From the NCBI GenBank assembly GCA_037042915.1, contig CM073194.1, positions 1,116,001 through 1,180,000 on the forward strand: a stretch of DNA of 64,000 nt, written 5' to 3'. The notes beneath the pieces were generated by a model. The model saw nothing but the letters and a program-made list of their open reading frames with translations. It did not search any database and was not told the DNA's origin. Source of the stretch: Auricularia sp. M13. Its lineage: Eukaryota > Basidiomycota > Agaricomycetes > Auriculariales > Auriculariaceae. Shown here piece after piece: positions 1 through 14,457 of this stretch (positions within the stretch are counted from its first letter, which is position 1; every line of letters starts with the position of its first letter). The position numbers and the translations under genes were made by a program.

Positions 1-1659
1 AGAAGCAGGCCATTGACTATAAGAAGGTGCGCGAGTGCTCCATCGCTGGCACGCTGTCTTACCCAGAGCTGCAGCTCAAGAAACTCATTCGGGCTGTCGT
101 GACTGAACTCAACGCTGCCGGCCTGACGCCTGAAGTCTTGCACGAGCTACTGGAAGGCGATGCAAAGGGCAAGCAACGCGCGTTTGGCGAGCGACCGAGC
201 GAGGTCCATTTCAGAAAGGCCTTGTACGAGCTCAGCCGTGAGTCACACGACCACCTGCCGAACGCGCTCTGACGATGCTCAGGCGAATCTGATGCCATTG
301 TGCCGCACCTGAAGGTCTGGCTGCCTGGTTCCAGCAAGCCTGAGCGGGTGGGACACATACGTGAGCTGTCAGACGAGACCAGCACATCGCCCGACGAGAC
401 GCCCACTTTGGCGCCCAAGCCGTTGCACCCTGATCGAGGTCACCGCCGCGGAGGCAGTCTGCTGTGGACGCTGCAGCACGCGAAGGCGACGCCGGAGTCG
501 CTGGCTGCGGACGCTTGGGACGACGATGCACATCCATTGGACCCCGCCGACCCTGCTGCGATTCCTCTGCCACCCTCGCCTCCGCCGTCGCCAACGTCTC
601 CAGCGGAAGAGGCAACGGAGATCGCGCTACCCGCCGACGCGGCATTCTTCGCGCTGCTCAGCCGCACGATAGCGCAGATCGCGCAGATGCAAGAGGTCAC
701 CGCAGATGAGTTCCTCACATCCGTGCGTGAGCTCGCGAAGGAGGTCTCGCGGTCGGCGCGACGGCAGGGCGATCTGTACGCGTGGCGCGAGCTGTTCGCG
801 CTTTGGGTGCAGGCCGAGGTGTTCGAGAACACGAGCGAGCGCGCGAGAGGCGAGCGTCCGCTTGCGGAGGCTGAAGACCGACTGGGCGACTTTGCGCGCG
901 CCGTGGCCAAGCGCGGTCTCGGAGACCGCCGCACGCTCAAGCGCTCAGAGAGCCGTGCGGCCGTGGAGAAATTCTTGGAGCTTAACCTGGTTGTACTGAA
1001 TCTGAAGAAGGTGTGCAGTACGCAGCCTGGTGGATGCAGCTAACTGTGAAAGACAAGTTTGAGAAGGCTAATGCAGATGCGGCGCGCAAAATCCTCAAGA
1101 AGCATGCCAAACGGACGGCGCTGCCCACGCCAGACGCTGCGTCCTCTACTGCCTTAGGTTGGCCAGCTCTGTCTGCATTGCCTCCAGACTAAACTTTGGA
1201 CAGTACTTCCACGGTCGGCGCCGGCAACGTCTCTTGCTCACGACCTCCTCCTGGCCCTAACCGAAACTCTTCTGCCTGTGCTACCGTCTGTGGAGGATTA
1301 CACCTGCCTCATCTGCACTAGCATCGCGTTCAAGCCCATTCGGCTCGACTGTGGCCACCTTTTCTGCGTCCGCTGTCTCGTCAAGATGCAGAAAGCGGGT
1401 AAGGGCAATTGTCCCTTGTGTCGCGCACCGACTGTGCTACGAGCAGGCAAAGGTGCGCAAACCTTATGATAAAAGCCTAATGATATGAGTGCTCATGCTT
1501 TGTGAAGTCAACTTGGACGCAGCGCTGCAGAACCTGATGCAAGAGTGGTTCCCGCGAGAGGTGCGCGAGAAGGCAAAACAGAATGAACGCGAAGCTGCCC
1601 AAGAGGAACTCGCCGAGCTTGGCTTTGACACGAGCGAGCGCAACTGCGTCATTCAATGA
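1..1659 (+). CDS. SPX/RING-type E3 ubiquitin ligase, 5' end missing
   Basis: The window opens inside this gene. The C-terminal part has a clear C3HC4 RING finger at about 1305-1432 (CLICTSIAF, CGHLFCVRC, CPLC), which recruits an E2 and transfers ubiquitin. The upstream exons (27-250, about 265-1010, about 1011-1160) are helical and charged and resemble the C-terminal part of fungal SPX-RING proteins of the RING-14 kind; the SPX core itself would lie before base 1. The last exon (about 1507-1659) is a charged helix ending at TGA 1657-1659. Introns are short GT-AG; the one before the RING exon (about 1157-1216) is my weakest junction. Known: SPX-RING proteins sense inositol pyrophosphate and phosphate state. 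Inferred: a similar role here. The RING is certain, the SPX assignment moderate. Confidence 0.75.
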
Positions 1660-1950
1660 ACCACAAGGTGTTGTCTTGCTTTCAATTATAGCTATTTATA
1701 CGGTGTGAGGATTTCAGGATATGTTGTTGTCACCTAATGTTGTCAATAGAAAGTTTTGGATCAGGGCTCGCTCGTATAATTGCAGAGAGAAATTCGGGCC
1801 TTTGCCGCGTTTTTCGTTGCAAGCTATATCTCTTGCCTATGTACCTCGATATAAAAAAAAATACTATGACATAAATGCTCATGAGCGCTGTTGTCCGGCA
1901 TTTTCCGCAAATAATTCGTAGCTCACGACCCTATCCTACGTGTCGCCAGC

Positions 1951-3262
1951 ATGGACGATGTAAAGCTGCACCATCCAGTTCCTACACGCCAAACGTATTT
2001 ACCTGAACCGCCGTCGACGCCAGCCTCACCTCAGGATTATTTGCGCTTTTCGTCGACACCAGCGCAGCAACGTCAGCCGCACCCACAAGCCTACGCCCAA
2101 CAATCGCCTCCCCAGCTCCAGCCACAGCACCAGCAAGGCTACCCAGTACCTCCCACTGCTCCATATGGCTACCCCCAGCAACCACCACCCCAGCCGCCAT
2201 TTGGGTTCGTCGCGCCCAATGTGTGGGGAGTGAACGATGCGACAGCCCAAATCGGCATGCAGCTCGGCCAGAGCGCAGTTCAGGCTGGGAGCGAATACGT
2301 GAAGCAAAATGTGCGCGTATATTCATACTGCATGTTGTTGTCGAGCTAATATGCACGCGCGCGATGTAGTTCGGCGGCGCGCTCATACCAATCTCGGCGC
2401 TCAAGCACCAGTTCCAAGTCTCCAATTCTTATGTCCTGAGCAAGCTGCGGCTTGTACTCTTCCCATGGCGCCATAAGCCATGGTACCGCAAGTCCATACG
2501 GTCGGAGGGAGGCCAGACGGACGGCTACCTGTCGCCGCGAGACGACATCAACAGCCCCGACCTCTACATCCCTTGTGCGTTCATTCCATATTTCGCAATT
2601 GCCACTAAGCTTACGATGATGTAGCTATGGCGCTCGTCACTTTTGTCCTGCTGTCGGCGGTGTCTCTCGGCCTGCGAGAGAAATTCGACCCGAGAGTGCT
2701 CGGTGCCACGACGTCGAGTGCAATCTTCTGTGTCTTCCTTGAGGTCCTCCTCATCCGACTATCCTGCTACCTGCTTAATATTCAAGGCTCGGCATCCGTG
2801 GTCGACCATGTTGCCTATGCCGGTTACAAGTTTGTCGGGTAAGTCTTCTTGGCTACATTTTCATCTGTGCGCACACTGTAGTGTGCAGCGCCTTTTGAGC
2901 ATGCAGTCTAGCACACAGTGCTTTTTATGCAGTAATCATCATATGTGCGGGGATGAATCCCTTGCATGGACAGCCTCTTCATTCTGCATGTACACAATGC
3001 TGATTCTTTTTACAGCATTATCGTGACGATGTGCCTCGACCTCATAGGGATCCGATCCTGGATTTACTGGCTCGCATTCCTCTATGTGTTCCTTGCCAAC
3101 GCCTTCTTCCTCATCCGCTCGCTGCGCTATATCGTCCTGCCCGAGGCGGCGGCCGTCAACCAGACATACACGGCGGCGCAGCGCAGTCGGCGGGTGTACT
3201 TCCTCTTCATTGTCGCCGCGTGCCAGCTGCCGCTTACCTTGCTGCTTGTGTATATGAAGTAG
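1951..3262 (+). CDS. YIF1: YIF1 family protein, ER-Golgi vesicle transport
   Basis: Four exons, 1951-2310, 2370-2574, 2625-2838 and 3016-3262, join in phase to 341 residues. The N-terminus (about 1-95) is Pro/Gln-rich and cytosolic. The conserved YIF1 core follows (FGGALIPISALKHQF; YLSPRDDINSPDLYIP), then about five hydrophobic segments and a cytosolic end. Known: Yif1 pairs with Yip1 and binds Ypt/Rab GTPases in COPII vesicle budding and fusion between ER and Golgi. Length fits the family (about 300-350). The ATG at 1951 is the first in frame after a stop-rich leader. It is followed after 214 bases by CSF1 on the same strand. Identification is firm; the start is reasonable. Confidence 0.9.
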
Positions 3263-3476
3263 AGTCAGAATGCATGACACATTTTGTACAGGCAGATTTT
3301 GCAGATTTACAGTTGCACCTTTCAGTTAACTTGGGAGTGCTGTTCCACCCGCAGTAACCTGGTGTGATGCGGAATATTGCAGTCCTGCGAGCAAAGTAGA
3401 CAGTTTCGCGTGGTGAGCGCGTGAAGTTGAGTGAGCGGCATCGGAGTTTGCAACGCGTCCCCATGTGTTAGCCGTC

Positions 3477-6400
3477 ATGGCCGCGGCGCATCTGTGAGTT
3501 TCTCGAAGCACCTGCAGTCGTCAGTCGAGTGCTGACCAGTTAGACCGCTGCTCTTTACGGCCCTCGGAGTCGTGCTTCTCATCGTATTCTACGCGTTCTA
3601 TCTCAACCGCGCAATTGCATGGCTCGTTGCGGCTGGCCTTCGTCTTCGCCTCTGGGATCCCACCAGCTCTCCAGGCAGCATACATGTTTCGCTAGGCATG
3701 TCTAGGTCCTGTCATATCATTTCTTACTTGTTAACCCTGCGCACAGAGGCCGTACAATTCTCGCTCCTTAGCGGCAGGATACTATTCAGAGACTTTCGAT
3801 ACCATTCGAGCAACCAAAGCATTCGCATCGTCAAGATGAAGCTTACGTGGAAGTACTGGCTTTGGCGTACGCGGCAAGGCATCGACGTTGAAATGGACGA
3901 CAACGGCGAATCAGACCAGGCACGAAGTGCGTAGTAGCGCAGTGTACTAATGATATTATGGTTAATATTATGCAGGCTACGAGAAGGATGCAGCGTTACC
4001 GTGCCGCGTAGCACTGTACATCGACGGCTTCGAATGGTTCATGTACAACCGGACGTGGTCGTACGAAGACGTGCTGGCGCGCATGAAACACCGCTCGGCG
4101 CAGGAGCGCACGCACGAGGCTGAGCAGCACATCGACGGCCCCCTGCACGGCGTTACCAGCCGCGGAACGACCACTCAGTCTCGTATGTATTTTTGAATTT
4201 GCGGCTCCTTACGCTGATTCTGAGGCTTTGACAGCACCCACGCGTTACTTCTGGATCTTCCTGAAAGCAGCGCAGATCGGTCGTACTCTCTACGGGGGGC
4301 TCACTACAGGCTTGTCTGGGATGGATTGGATGGAGCTTCTCCCTGTCGGCTTGCGCGTTGAGCACGGCGCAATTATCCTGGGCAACGCGTCGGCGCCGTC
4401 CATCATCGTCGCGCGCTTCTCGAGTGCAAATGGAACCTTCGACGTCGCAGCAGTGAGTGTTTCCGACATCCTTCTACTCAAGTCAACGCTCATTCACGTT
4501 GTTCCGGTCTTCAGTCCCGTTGCCCGCTGGACTTGTACAAGCAAGTGCTCAACCTGACGTTCAAACGCGTGCTCGTCACGTGCAACGCAAACCCTGACTA
4601 CGACGCACCGATGCTGTCGACCGGGCGGAACGTCTTCGAGCACATTTCTCGCGAGAAGGACGGCGTAGATCTCGACAGCCTGGATTTTGCGGCGTTCCAA
4701 ACCCTTCTGGAAAGCTATAGCCGCAACCTCAAGCCAGGGCCGCCCGTCGCCGACCCGAAGGATTACGGTCGCTGGGAGCAAGTCCTCCAGACGAACTTAC
4801 TGGAGATTACCTACTACGCGGACGTCGCCGGTCAGGTGCCCGCCAGCGCGAGCAACGGGAATGGCTTAGTGAACGACAAGGCTGGTTTGGACGTTGGCAA
4901 TGGCGATCTACCGCCCGAGTGGGGTGTCGAGATGATTGTGCATAATGCCGAGGTGTGCTATGGCCCGTGGACAGATCGTCAGAGGTACAGTCGCAATTTT
5001 ATTGTATTGAAGTCGACCTGACGAAGTCTTCCGCGCAGGGCCGAACTCCAGCGTGTCTTTTTCCCGCCGACATTCCACGACGCGCATGCCACCACGAAGC
5101 TGAAGCCCGGTGAAACGCGCGTATGCGTCGAAATGGCCGTCCTGATTGACTTCCGGGGCACCACGTCTTTGCGTTTACCATTTCGTGAGGCTTCGAAAGT
5201 AAGGAACATGCCGCTTGTCGTTTGCGCTGTCATGCTCATCAATATTCGTTAGGACTGGCAGTACGATATCATCGGCGATCCCACGCAGTTGAAGCACACA
5301 CGCCGTACGCCCGCATGGCTCGACGTCAAGTTCCAAGACGGCTCGATGCTGCGATACAGCGTGCCAATGGTCGCAGACGCGAAGGGCTACACCGCGGCGC
5401 TCGAGTTCAATATGGCTGGAGCGACGATTGCAGGACTCGACCGCTTCGAGTTCGTCTTCCTGAAGGCTGACGCGTGCAAGATCGTCGCGAAGATGCCCAC
5501 GCCACTGCATTGGAAGGCGCACCGGCAGTGGGACTTTTCCATCGCATTCTCTAAGCCCAACATCCATCTCTTGCGCGACCATGTCACGCTCGTCACAGAC
5601 CTCATCAAAGACTGGGTGTCCGGCCCGCCGAGCGACCCGCATCGCTTCGTGCCCACGACGTATGCGCTCGCGGTCGACCTCGCGAACTTCGACCTCGTGT
5701 TGTATTTGAACGATCATAACATTGTCGATCAGCTGTTTGACCAGGATAAGAATGGCGAGTACAAGTTCTCGTCATCTATAGTTTTGTTTTCTGACACGTT
5801 TTGATGTAGCTCTCCTTACGCTGAGCGGCGCGAGCTTCGCGAACACAATCGTTATCCCATCCCACATCTATCGACCGGAGAGCAGCACAGTTCCGTTCTC
5901 GATCGAAGTGCCCGACCTCGCGGTGTCGCTCACCCTGCCCAAATGGAACACGCACTCGCTCTTCGCCACGCGCGCGACGACAGACATCGGGCGTATCGGC
6001 CTGCTGCAGGTCGACGGCTCGTTTTTCTACTACTCCGACGTCCGTCAGGACTTTGTGGACCGGTTACACCTTGGCATCCGCGCGTCCCGCGTTGCGCTCA
6101 AGGCATTCGGATGGACCATCCGCCATTTCATGATCCTCAAAGACAACTACTTTGGCGCGTTCACGAACCAGTCCACGACGCATGAATATCGACATCTGAA
6201 GGAGATGGGCAAACCTGTCGGCGACCCCGTGGAAGCCAAGTACCGCCCGGGCAAGTCCAATATATTCGAGGTGGTTGTCGATGTTCAGGTCGACGATGCG
6301 CTCGTGGTCATGCCCGCTGGATTGACTGGCTCAGAAGGCGTACCGGCGGGCAACGCGGCAGACGATGCGAGAATGGGCCATGCGGTCGTCTTGTCGATTC

Positions 6401-9400
6401 CTGAACTCGGAGTTGCCCTCCGGCTGCATGATTATTTCATGGGTATGGACCCGTCTTGACCCTTTTACAAGATTCTGATGGTTTGTGTCTAGAGCTGTCG
6501 CTCAACGTGCAGCCGATCTCCGCGTCAATCGTGCCCGACGTTAAGGACGACGAATTGTGGTCGCAACGCCGCTTGGCGTATCCGGATATCCTACTTGTAG
6601 ACGGTACGCCTTCGTCTTTGACGTATTGCGCACTCACAAACCCCTCCTAGGCATTTATGTGACAGGCAACCGTCTTTTCGGGCCTAACCCTCGCAATGCT
6701 ACATACCTCTGTCTGTGGGAGATCCAATTGGGAACCGTCAAGGGCGCGCTTTCGATTCACGATGCAATGATCGTGTCCAATGCTGTCAACTCGTTCCGGA
6801 CCAACTATTCCGACATCGTCAATTCTCCCGCAGCGGAGTACGCCATCGTGTCAGACCCTGATGGTTTGTCCCAGCAGCTCAGCGGCAAACTTGTAGGCTC
6901 ATTGACTGTACAGTGACGTTCCTGAAGGTCACATTGGCCAGTGTGGATGTTGTCTGCAGGGCGTCTCGCTCAACGCTTCATGTCTCCCTTGCCGAGGGAC
7001 TCGAGCTGTCCATGAATGACCTGGCGGGAAAGACCTACCGTCGTCATATTGGACTGCGTGTGCCGAGCTGCTCGTTGCGCTGCCTTGTGACGATGAGGGA
7101 AGACGCGCACCACTGGCTGGAGGCAGCAGCGCTGAAGCTTGATGCGTCCATCGATGTCTATCAGGCGCCGACAGGGTGGGCGGCCCATGCGCGGGCGCAG
7201 CGTGAGTTTGTCGCTGCGCAGGATGCTCCTACTCGCCGTGCTCCATTCCTATACGAGTCTGGCCGTGAGCACCTATTTTCTCTCCATAGGTTGGCACTGA
7301 CTAGTACTGCAGACGACCATGATTCGCGGTTGGGATCGTACTGCGGCCCGCTCTTTCTACCGCATCCTCGCCTGCCGATCCTCAATCCTCCCGAAACCAT
7401 CCACGCGCACGCTTCCAGCCATGCAAGCTTTGGAAAACTAAGCAGGATGGCTGAGAGCCCTAAAGGTAGCCGAAGTGCGATTGATGAACTCCGCGCTCAG
7501 TCTGGCGATGACGACGAGGAGTTGTCGGAAGCGGACCGTGACGCGCGCATAGCGTGGGTCAATCCCATAATTGCCCTATATTCTTTTTAACCTCTCATTT
7601 ACAGCCGGTCACGGCCAGTAACGCCGCGCAGCACGCGCATCGCTTACGTCGATGTGGATAACGACAGCATGTCCAGTGGGGACGAATCGGATGATGGTGA
7701 TGACAGCATGGACTCCTTGTCATCCGACAGTGAATGGAGCGACGGCGAAGATGGTACGGAAAATCTACGTTGTGTAAGACAGTCGCTCACGTCTTCTCCC
7801 AGCCGACGCGACGCATCTGAATATCGCATCGTATATCAAACTCGTGCCGCACTATCGAGTGGCGTCTTCTTTATATTGGGATGCTCCGTTACTAGGAGTA
7901 GAGAAGGTAACGTCGAGTAACGCATATATCCACCCGCGCTCATCATTTTCAGAATCCGACATTGGCCAAGCGCGCTGCTGAATCCCCGCATCCAACGTTA
8001 AGGCCTGTAAAGGATGGCACGGACTCGCTTTGGATGCCATCCGGCACCGCCAATTTGGCACGGACAATTGTGCGATTACGGACGGACGATCAAATCGATC
8101 TTTCGTTCTCTCCTCTCCTCGTTCAATTTGTCGACAGTTTAATACATGCGCAAGAGGTTGAGGTGAACAATTCGTTTACCTCGAGTAGTCTCGCGATTGA
8201 CCGCTTTATAGGAGCCAAGCTTTGAGCTCGTCGTTGATCATCATATCTTAGGAACGCTCGGAGCGGTCCTGCGCAATGACAAACCGTCTTCGGAGCAACT
8301 CGTGCTTGACCTAGAGCTCTCATCATTCCGACTTTGGTCCACTCAACGGATCATGAGTGCCGATGAATCGATGGCGTTCTGGAGCAAGACTGCTCCCAAA
8401 TTACCGACTCAGTCCCAAGTTGTCTCGATATTCGACGTACAGCTATCGCGCTTGGGCTTATTGGTTGAAACCAGGCCCCCAGCAGACGCACACCCCCTAC
8501 CGGTCCGCCGTCTTCTGCTTCGTTACGACGCCCTGTCAGTCTGTCTGCGCGCCGCGCAATCCCATGTGCAAAGTGGCATGAACAAGAGTTCGCGCTCGCT
8601 GGCGACGGAGGTCGAGGCTAAAGCGGGTCCCTTGCGCCTGACCCTTGCGTCTGCACGGAGCTCCTTACAGTCAGGCGACTTTACACTTGAGTTCCAGCAG
8701 CGTTCGTCGGAAGCAGTTATAGGCACGGCGGCATGCATCGTGCGCAGTGCCCGACAAATCTCTGCGAGGCGCAAAGATAGGGAGATGCACATTCAGAAGT
8801 GGTTCCGTCGATTCGTCGTGCTAAGCATGACTGTTTCGAGACACAAGCCTGGGATTACAGATCCTCTCTCCCAAGCCCAGCCGTCCTTCCTGCTTCGCTC
8901 TGGCCACCCCCTCTCCATCCGAGCGGACGCTCTATGGCGCTTTCTCCTGCATCTTCGCTACACTCTGCGATTCTTCAGCAACGCCGAAAGGGCTAGTCTA
9001 CGTCGTCAATGCGAATTTTCGGCGGATATTCAGGACGAGGACGTGCGCAGTGTTCACGAAGTCCTTCAGCGCCGGCTCGGGGAGTGGTCTTCGGAGCCTG
9101 AGGACGAGGGACCATATTGGACGCCGTTGTATTCCCTTCTTCGTCCCGACACGCAGCTTGCGGGGCTCGATACAACCCCATCGTCGAGGAACAACACGGA
9201 CACGCCTTGGCGTGCGCTGCCCATCAGCTTTGAGCTTGTCACTGGCACTATGTCCATGTCCTTGCTGCATTCGGATGACTTGTCAAACGACCTCGTGGCG
9301 GGACCGATTCAGCTCGGTATCCATAGGCGCGACTGCTCCTTGATTACGCAGCCAAACGCCACGACAACAAGTCTAGTTTCCGCCAATCGGTCGGCCAGGG

Positions 9401-12400
9401 ATATCTCCCTGTCATCCCCCCCTTTGGTTCAACTTTACTGCTCGTTGGACTTCCATAACATACAATCGCGGGTCTCACCAACACTCATCCCCTTCGTCCT
9501 CCATTTACTTCGCATGGTTCATGGTTTTTCTGGCGAGTTCAAATTGCCGCCTCGCTCCCCGGATATGCGTGGACAACGAAGGCAGCCTGCCGTAGCCGGT
9601 ATCAACCAGGCTCTCCGCGCGGAAATCGCAGTCCGCTTCCGTAGCATCGTGTTCTCTGCTTCAGCACAGCACATCTCGTTGGAGATCAAACTGCAAGAGC
9701 TGCGTCTAGCTGCTGCTGCCACCACCTCTTTGGAGTTGGGCAAGGCCAAGATTGGCCCTCTATCGGCGTCAGCAGTCGCCGGGTTCCAGCAGTTGGAATT
9801 AGCTGCGAAGGATTTGCGACACTCCGGAGAACCGTCCATGGACTCGCGCAACACCTTGGCGTCTTTGCTATTCGTCAATGCGAGCCTGAGCTGCGGGACA
9901 AACATGAGAGACGAGCAGCCCACAAAGCTCCACGGCGCTTTCAGCCTTGGTACCCTGCAACTCTCCATACCTCGGAGCGTCATGCGGCTATACAAGCTCA
10001 TTGACGAGTGGCGGGTCCAGTTCCTTCCGTGAGTGCCCAACGACGTCGATCGCAATTGTGTCTGATGGAAACCCACAGTGATCTTGAGCAGATGTTCCAA
10101 AGTCTAGTCACGGAACTGGACAGGAACGCAAAGCCCAAGCCTCGTGCTCGCTTCGCAAATCCACCCACGATGATCTTCGATTTCAACGCCCTGTTCACTC
10201 ACCTTCGCGTGACCCTCCATGTCATGCATGGAACCTGGCTTTGCTGGAACTTTGGCGATGTGGTCGGGCACATACAGAACTCGCGCGGCCATGCCAGTTC
10301 AGCTGCACTGTCGTTCGGCCTTGAAATCGGAACACAGAATATCAGCGTTGGATCAAGCTGCAATCTTGCAGAGGAAGCAACGGCGAAATTATCTCTTCCT
10401 GCCTGTCGAGTGTCCGGTACATCTGTGAAGAGGGAGCTTAGTTGTCGCGCAGTCGTGGACGATCTTCGCGTTACATTCAAACCCAAGCACATGGACGACA
10501 TACTAGCCATCCAGCAGAAGTTCGACTCCGACTTCAACGACTTGCTCGACCTCATCGCTGAAACGCGCCGCAACCGGCCGTCAGCTCCACGACGCGCTGC
10601 CGCTCAGGACGCTTCCCCGTGGCGCTATGACATCTCAGTCAACATGACCACAGTTCGACTTGGCGTTGCTGGCCGTTCTACGGTCCAATATTTCATCGCC
10701 TCTAACGTCACGGGCGGAATGACGAACTTCAAAGCGCAGAAGTGGTATTTGTCCATCTCAAATGTCGGCCTGTGCCTTGTCCATAACTCGCCCGACCGTG
10801 GGTCCCCATTCGAGCTTACGTCTGCACTGGCTTACATTCTTCTGGACATCCGAATGACGACCGTTCGCGAGGAGGGACAGCCAGACGCTGTCCAAATAAA
10901 TCTTCCCCGTTTACATGCCGTCATGCAACCATCCTCGATCGGTGAGCTTGGCGATCTCGTCGACTATATCCAGGTATATCAATCAACTTAAATCCGAGAG
11001 CGCGACTCACGATATTCAGGCAGAAATGCTCGCGCAGGCCGACAAACGCGCTGCCGAAATTGCTGAAATCAGAAGCAAGACAAAGAAAATGCTCCGCGCA
11101 TGGGACATTCGCCCGCGAAACGTCAAATCGCAGGAACCCTCGGCGATCTTTGACAATCGCGTCATATCCTTGACTGTGTCCAATCTTGGTGTCGCTTTCC
11201 CACTCTCGCACGATGGCGATATCGCGCTACAGGAGATGGATAGACATGCCAGTGTATCGTTCACCACATCGGCAGTGCCTGCGTTCTTGTTCTCCATCGA
11301 GTCAATGGAATTCAAAACCAAACGATACGAGGCAGGCGCAGCCACTATCACTGGCTTTGCATTCCAGTTTGTCTCCAGGTATGTGTTAGTTTAGGCGCCT
11401 TTTTTCATAACTTATTGTCGCCAGTTTCGACCAAGCATTACCCTCGGAGTTCAGTGACAAGACCCACCAACTACGCGGCATCAACAACAGGCTCATCTAT
11501 CCTCGCCTCACAGCCGAAGTTCGCTCTCGTACCTCCGGGGCTACTCGCACGCTTCATGTGTCAGGGTCAGTCGAGGGATTTACGCTGGACCTCGACCCAT
11601 CCATTGCTGCATATGTGTTTTCCCTCGTAGACGTTTATCGTCAAGGGAAGGAGCGCTTGCAGCGGATGGCGCCAGTGCAAGAGGATATTGCAGCTGCGAT
11701 ACCGCGTGCCTCTTCCGAGCCTCTGCCGCAGCAAGCCCGCCTCGCGGCCATCCCGACTTCTCATATCCGCCTAAAGCTGAACTTTGAAAGCGGGCGTGTT
11801 CGCCTCCATGGCTCTGGCGTACGCGCTGAGTCAACATCGCGCGATACCCGGTACTCTGAGTCCACCAGGGATATATTCAACCTCCCTTCCCTCTCCGTCT
11901 GGATGGAATACAAAGCTACCGCCGCGGCGAAGAAGTTTGGAGCTGGCAGTGGCGATGATGAACCTTCAACGCTCATTTTCTCTGCCGTCATCCACGCGAG
12001 CAACAATACGCTTAGGCCAACATTGCTGCCCTTTGTCACGGAGTTGGGTCGCAGCATCGAGGCGCGAATGAAGCGAAGGGACTCTCGTCATTTCCCTTCA
12101 CCCAAGCCAGGGACGCTGGCCGCTCTTGAAGCTGCGTCAACGTCTTCAACCATGGCCTCGCCGCCAGCAGCTATCGGTAGCATGCAGATTCACTTCAGCC
12201 TGCGGATTGACGAGTCGTCCTTGAGGTTGACATGCTTCCCCGACGTCAGCATTATATCTGGCCTTTATTGGAAGAGCGGAGGCTTCATGCTCACTGTCGC
12301 GCCTGGTGCACGCAAAATTGGGCTCACCGGTTCTATCGCTGGAGTCACAGCAGAGTTGCGACACGAGTACATAAAGGAGGTCTTCTTCGAGGCACGCACC

Positions 12401-14307
12401 CAGAATCTTGCGTTCGCCGTCGCGTTCTCAAAAGCACGGCACGAATCCGGCGACGAGGCAAACTCCGTCTCTATCGTCGTAGATACGGAGCTCACTGCTA
12501 GCGTTGATTTCCGCCGGCTTCAGGACGGCTACTGCTTTAAAGCCGTTTGGTTGGATCGCCTCCCTGTTTTCGACTCGACCTCCTCGCAGCGCAGAGACAC
12601 TTCTGGTCACGGTCTAGTTGCGACCCCGGCTCCGAAACCAGCGGACGAAGTCCCATTCTCGACGTTGATTCTTATCCGTTCGAGACGCCTGGCCCTCAAT
12701 GTTGACCTCGCACAGGCTGCAGCCATGACACTTGACTTGCAGTCTGTGGTTGTACGCACCCACCTAAGCCAGACCCTCGCGGATATCTCGATGTCATTCG
12801 CAGATCTAACGCTGAAATCGGACCGTCTTGTCTGTGGCCGCGCCACTCTTCCAGAGTTCTCCTTTCAGACCCTGCGGAGGCGCCGACCAGCGACTGGAGC
12901 AGCATCTTCCGAAGACGTCAAGATGCTTCAACTCTCTTTGCTCTTTGGGCGGCTGGAAGTATCGCTGTTGCATGGCGGGGAGCACAAGGTGTTTCATTAC
13001 GAGTGCGGCCTATTCTTTCCGCACTTTTGGCCGAGCTAATGCAATGTTGCAGAGCGGACCCCGTTCGAATCCATGTTTTCGACGATTGGGCAAGCGCCGC
13101 TGCTGGCAAGGCCGACGAACAGCAGTTAAGCCTGAACTTCGAAATCGTGGGCACATCTATCTCTCTCGCCGTTGGATTGGCTATCGCCCGGAAAGTGCTC
13201 GAGATTCAGGACAAGATCAAGAACCTCTTCCGCACTCAGCGGGAGGGTGCCTTGCGTGACTCGCAAGCCTTCCGATCGACATGGTCTCCCGCCCCCGCAA
13301 ATCCACTCTCCGACGTTGCCAACGCCATGATTATGTCCGCCCGCACTCGCTTCAAGGAGCACAGTGATCTGTCGTATGTGGTCATCCAGAAGATGGTTCT
13401 CGAGCTGGCGCGCCTCAAGATCAACGTGTTCCCGACGTTCATGACGGACGACGCGCTTGCTACCTTCCAAGGAATTGATCTGCTCGCTCGGCTTGAGCGT
13501 GTCGTCGCCGCAGAGGATGTCCCGCATCACCGCGAGATGACTGCAGCGTTTTCTTCGATCTTGATGTCCAAATTCACTGGCCTCCCACGCGACAGGTCAC
13601 CGCTTCCCAATGGGGGCGACGTGGGCAGTAGCGTCTGGCTTGCGGCTCTGGTGAAGAACAGCCATGAGGATGTGATCATTTCCATCCCATCCATGAATGT
13701 CCATATGCGTAGCGACGAGACGGTGGCCGATGGTGCAAACCCACAGATCAAGTACCGCTTCGACAGCCAGTTCGTCAAATCTGACAAGGCAGCCGACAGC
13801 GACATCTACGTCACGCTCAATTACACGCACTACACCTGGCTGACGAGCCTGAAGAAGACCGTCGAGCGCGAGATCGCGCAGTTCAAGCGGGAGAAGGCGA
13901 TTTCCGCAGCGGCCATTTCTGCTTCGCGCGCTGTGCGAGACGAGAGGGTAGCTGCGTCTCCGCCAACTTCGCCCGTACTGGACGGCAAGGCGAAACACCC
14001 GACGTCGCCTTCTATTGCTAGCACGGCAGCGGTGGCGGCGGCGAAGCCTGCACAAGGCCGTGTGCAGTATGTCGCCGACGAGGTGCACATCGAGACCCCG
14101 CTGCTCCGCCAGCTGGGCGAGGCCACGCCGAGCCTCGACAGTACATGGGTCCAGTCACTGTCGGGCATCAAGTTCCGCGAGCGATTCCCGCAGTACTTGC
14201 ATGAGTTCGCGACGGTGCCATTGGAGGAGATGATGAAGATGTTGCTCGAGCTATACAGCAAGCAACTCAAGCGCAGAGACTTTCCGGACCCCTCTTCACC
14301 TGCATAG
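3477..14307 (+). CDS. CSF1: CSF1/BLTP1-type bridge-like lipid transfer protein
   Basis: A very large multi-exon gene, roughly 3,200 residues, matching fungal Csf1 (2,958 in yeast; animal Tweek/KIAA1109). The first exon is tiny (3477-3493). The second encodes an N-terminal membrane anchor (LIVFYAFYLNRAIAWLV), then the family hallmark VQFSLLSGRILFRDFRYHSS and LTWKYWLWR. The rest is long beta-rich groove sequence interrupted by many introns of about 50 nt, ending at TAG 14305-14307. Known: the protein forms a hydrophobic channel that carries phospholipids between ER and other membranes, and in yeast supports GPI-anchor ethanolamine supply and cold growth. The intron at 3696-3746 appears to use a GC donor. 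I see no frame break, but not every splice site was fixed. Confidence 0.88.
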
Positions 14308-14457
14308 TGTCCTTGCCATCCACACACATAACTTATAGATACACTCTAGCTTTGCATCAGGCATAAATTACTTAATGGAATTATCCTCGCCGACCTTGAT
14401 CGAAAGCATAGGAAAGGCCGACGCGCCACCGGGTGCAGCCGAAAATCTCTCTGCTTC

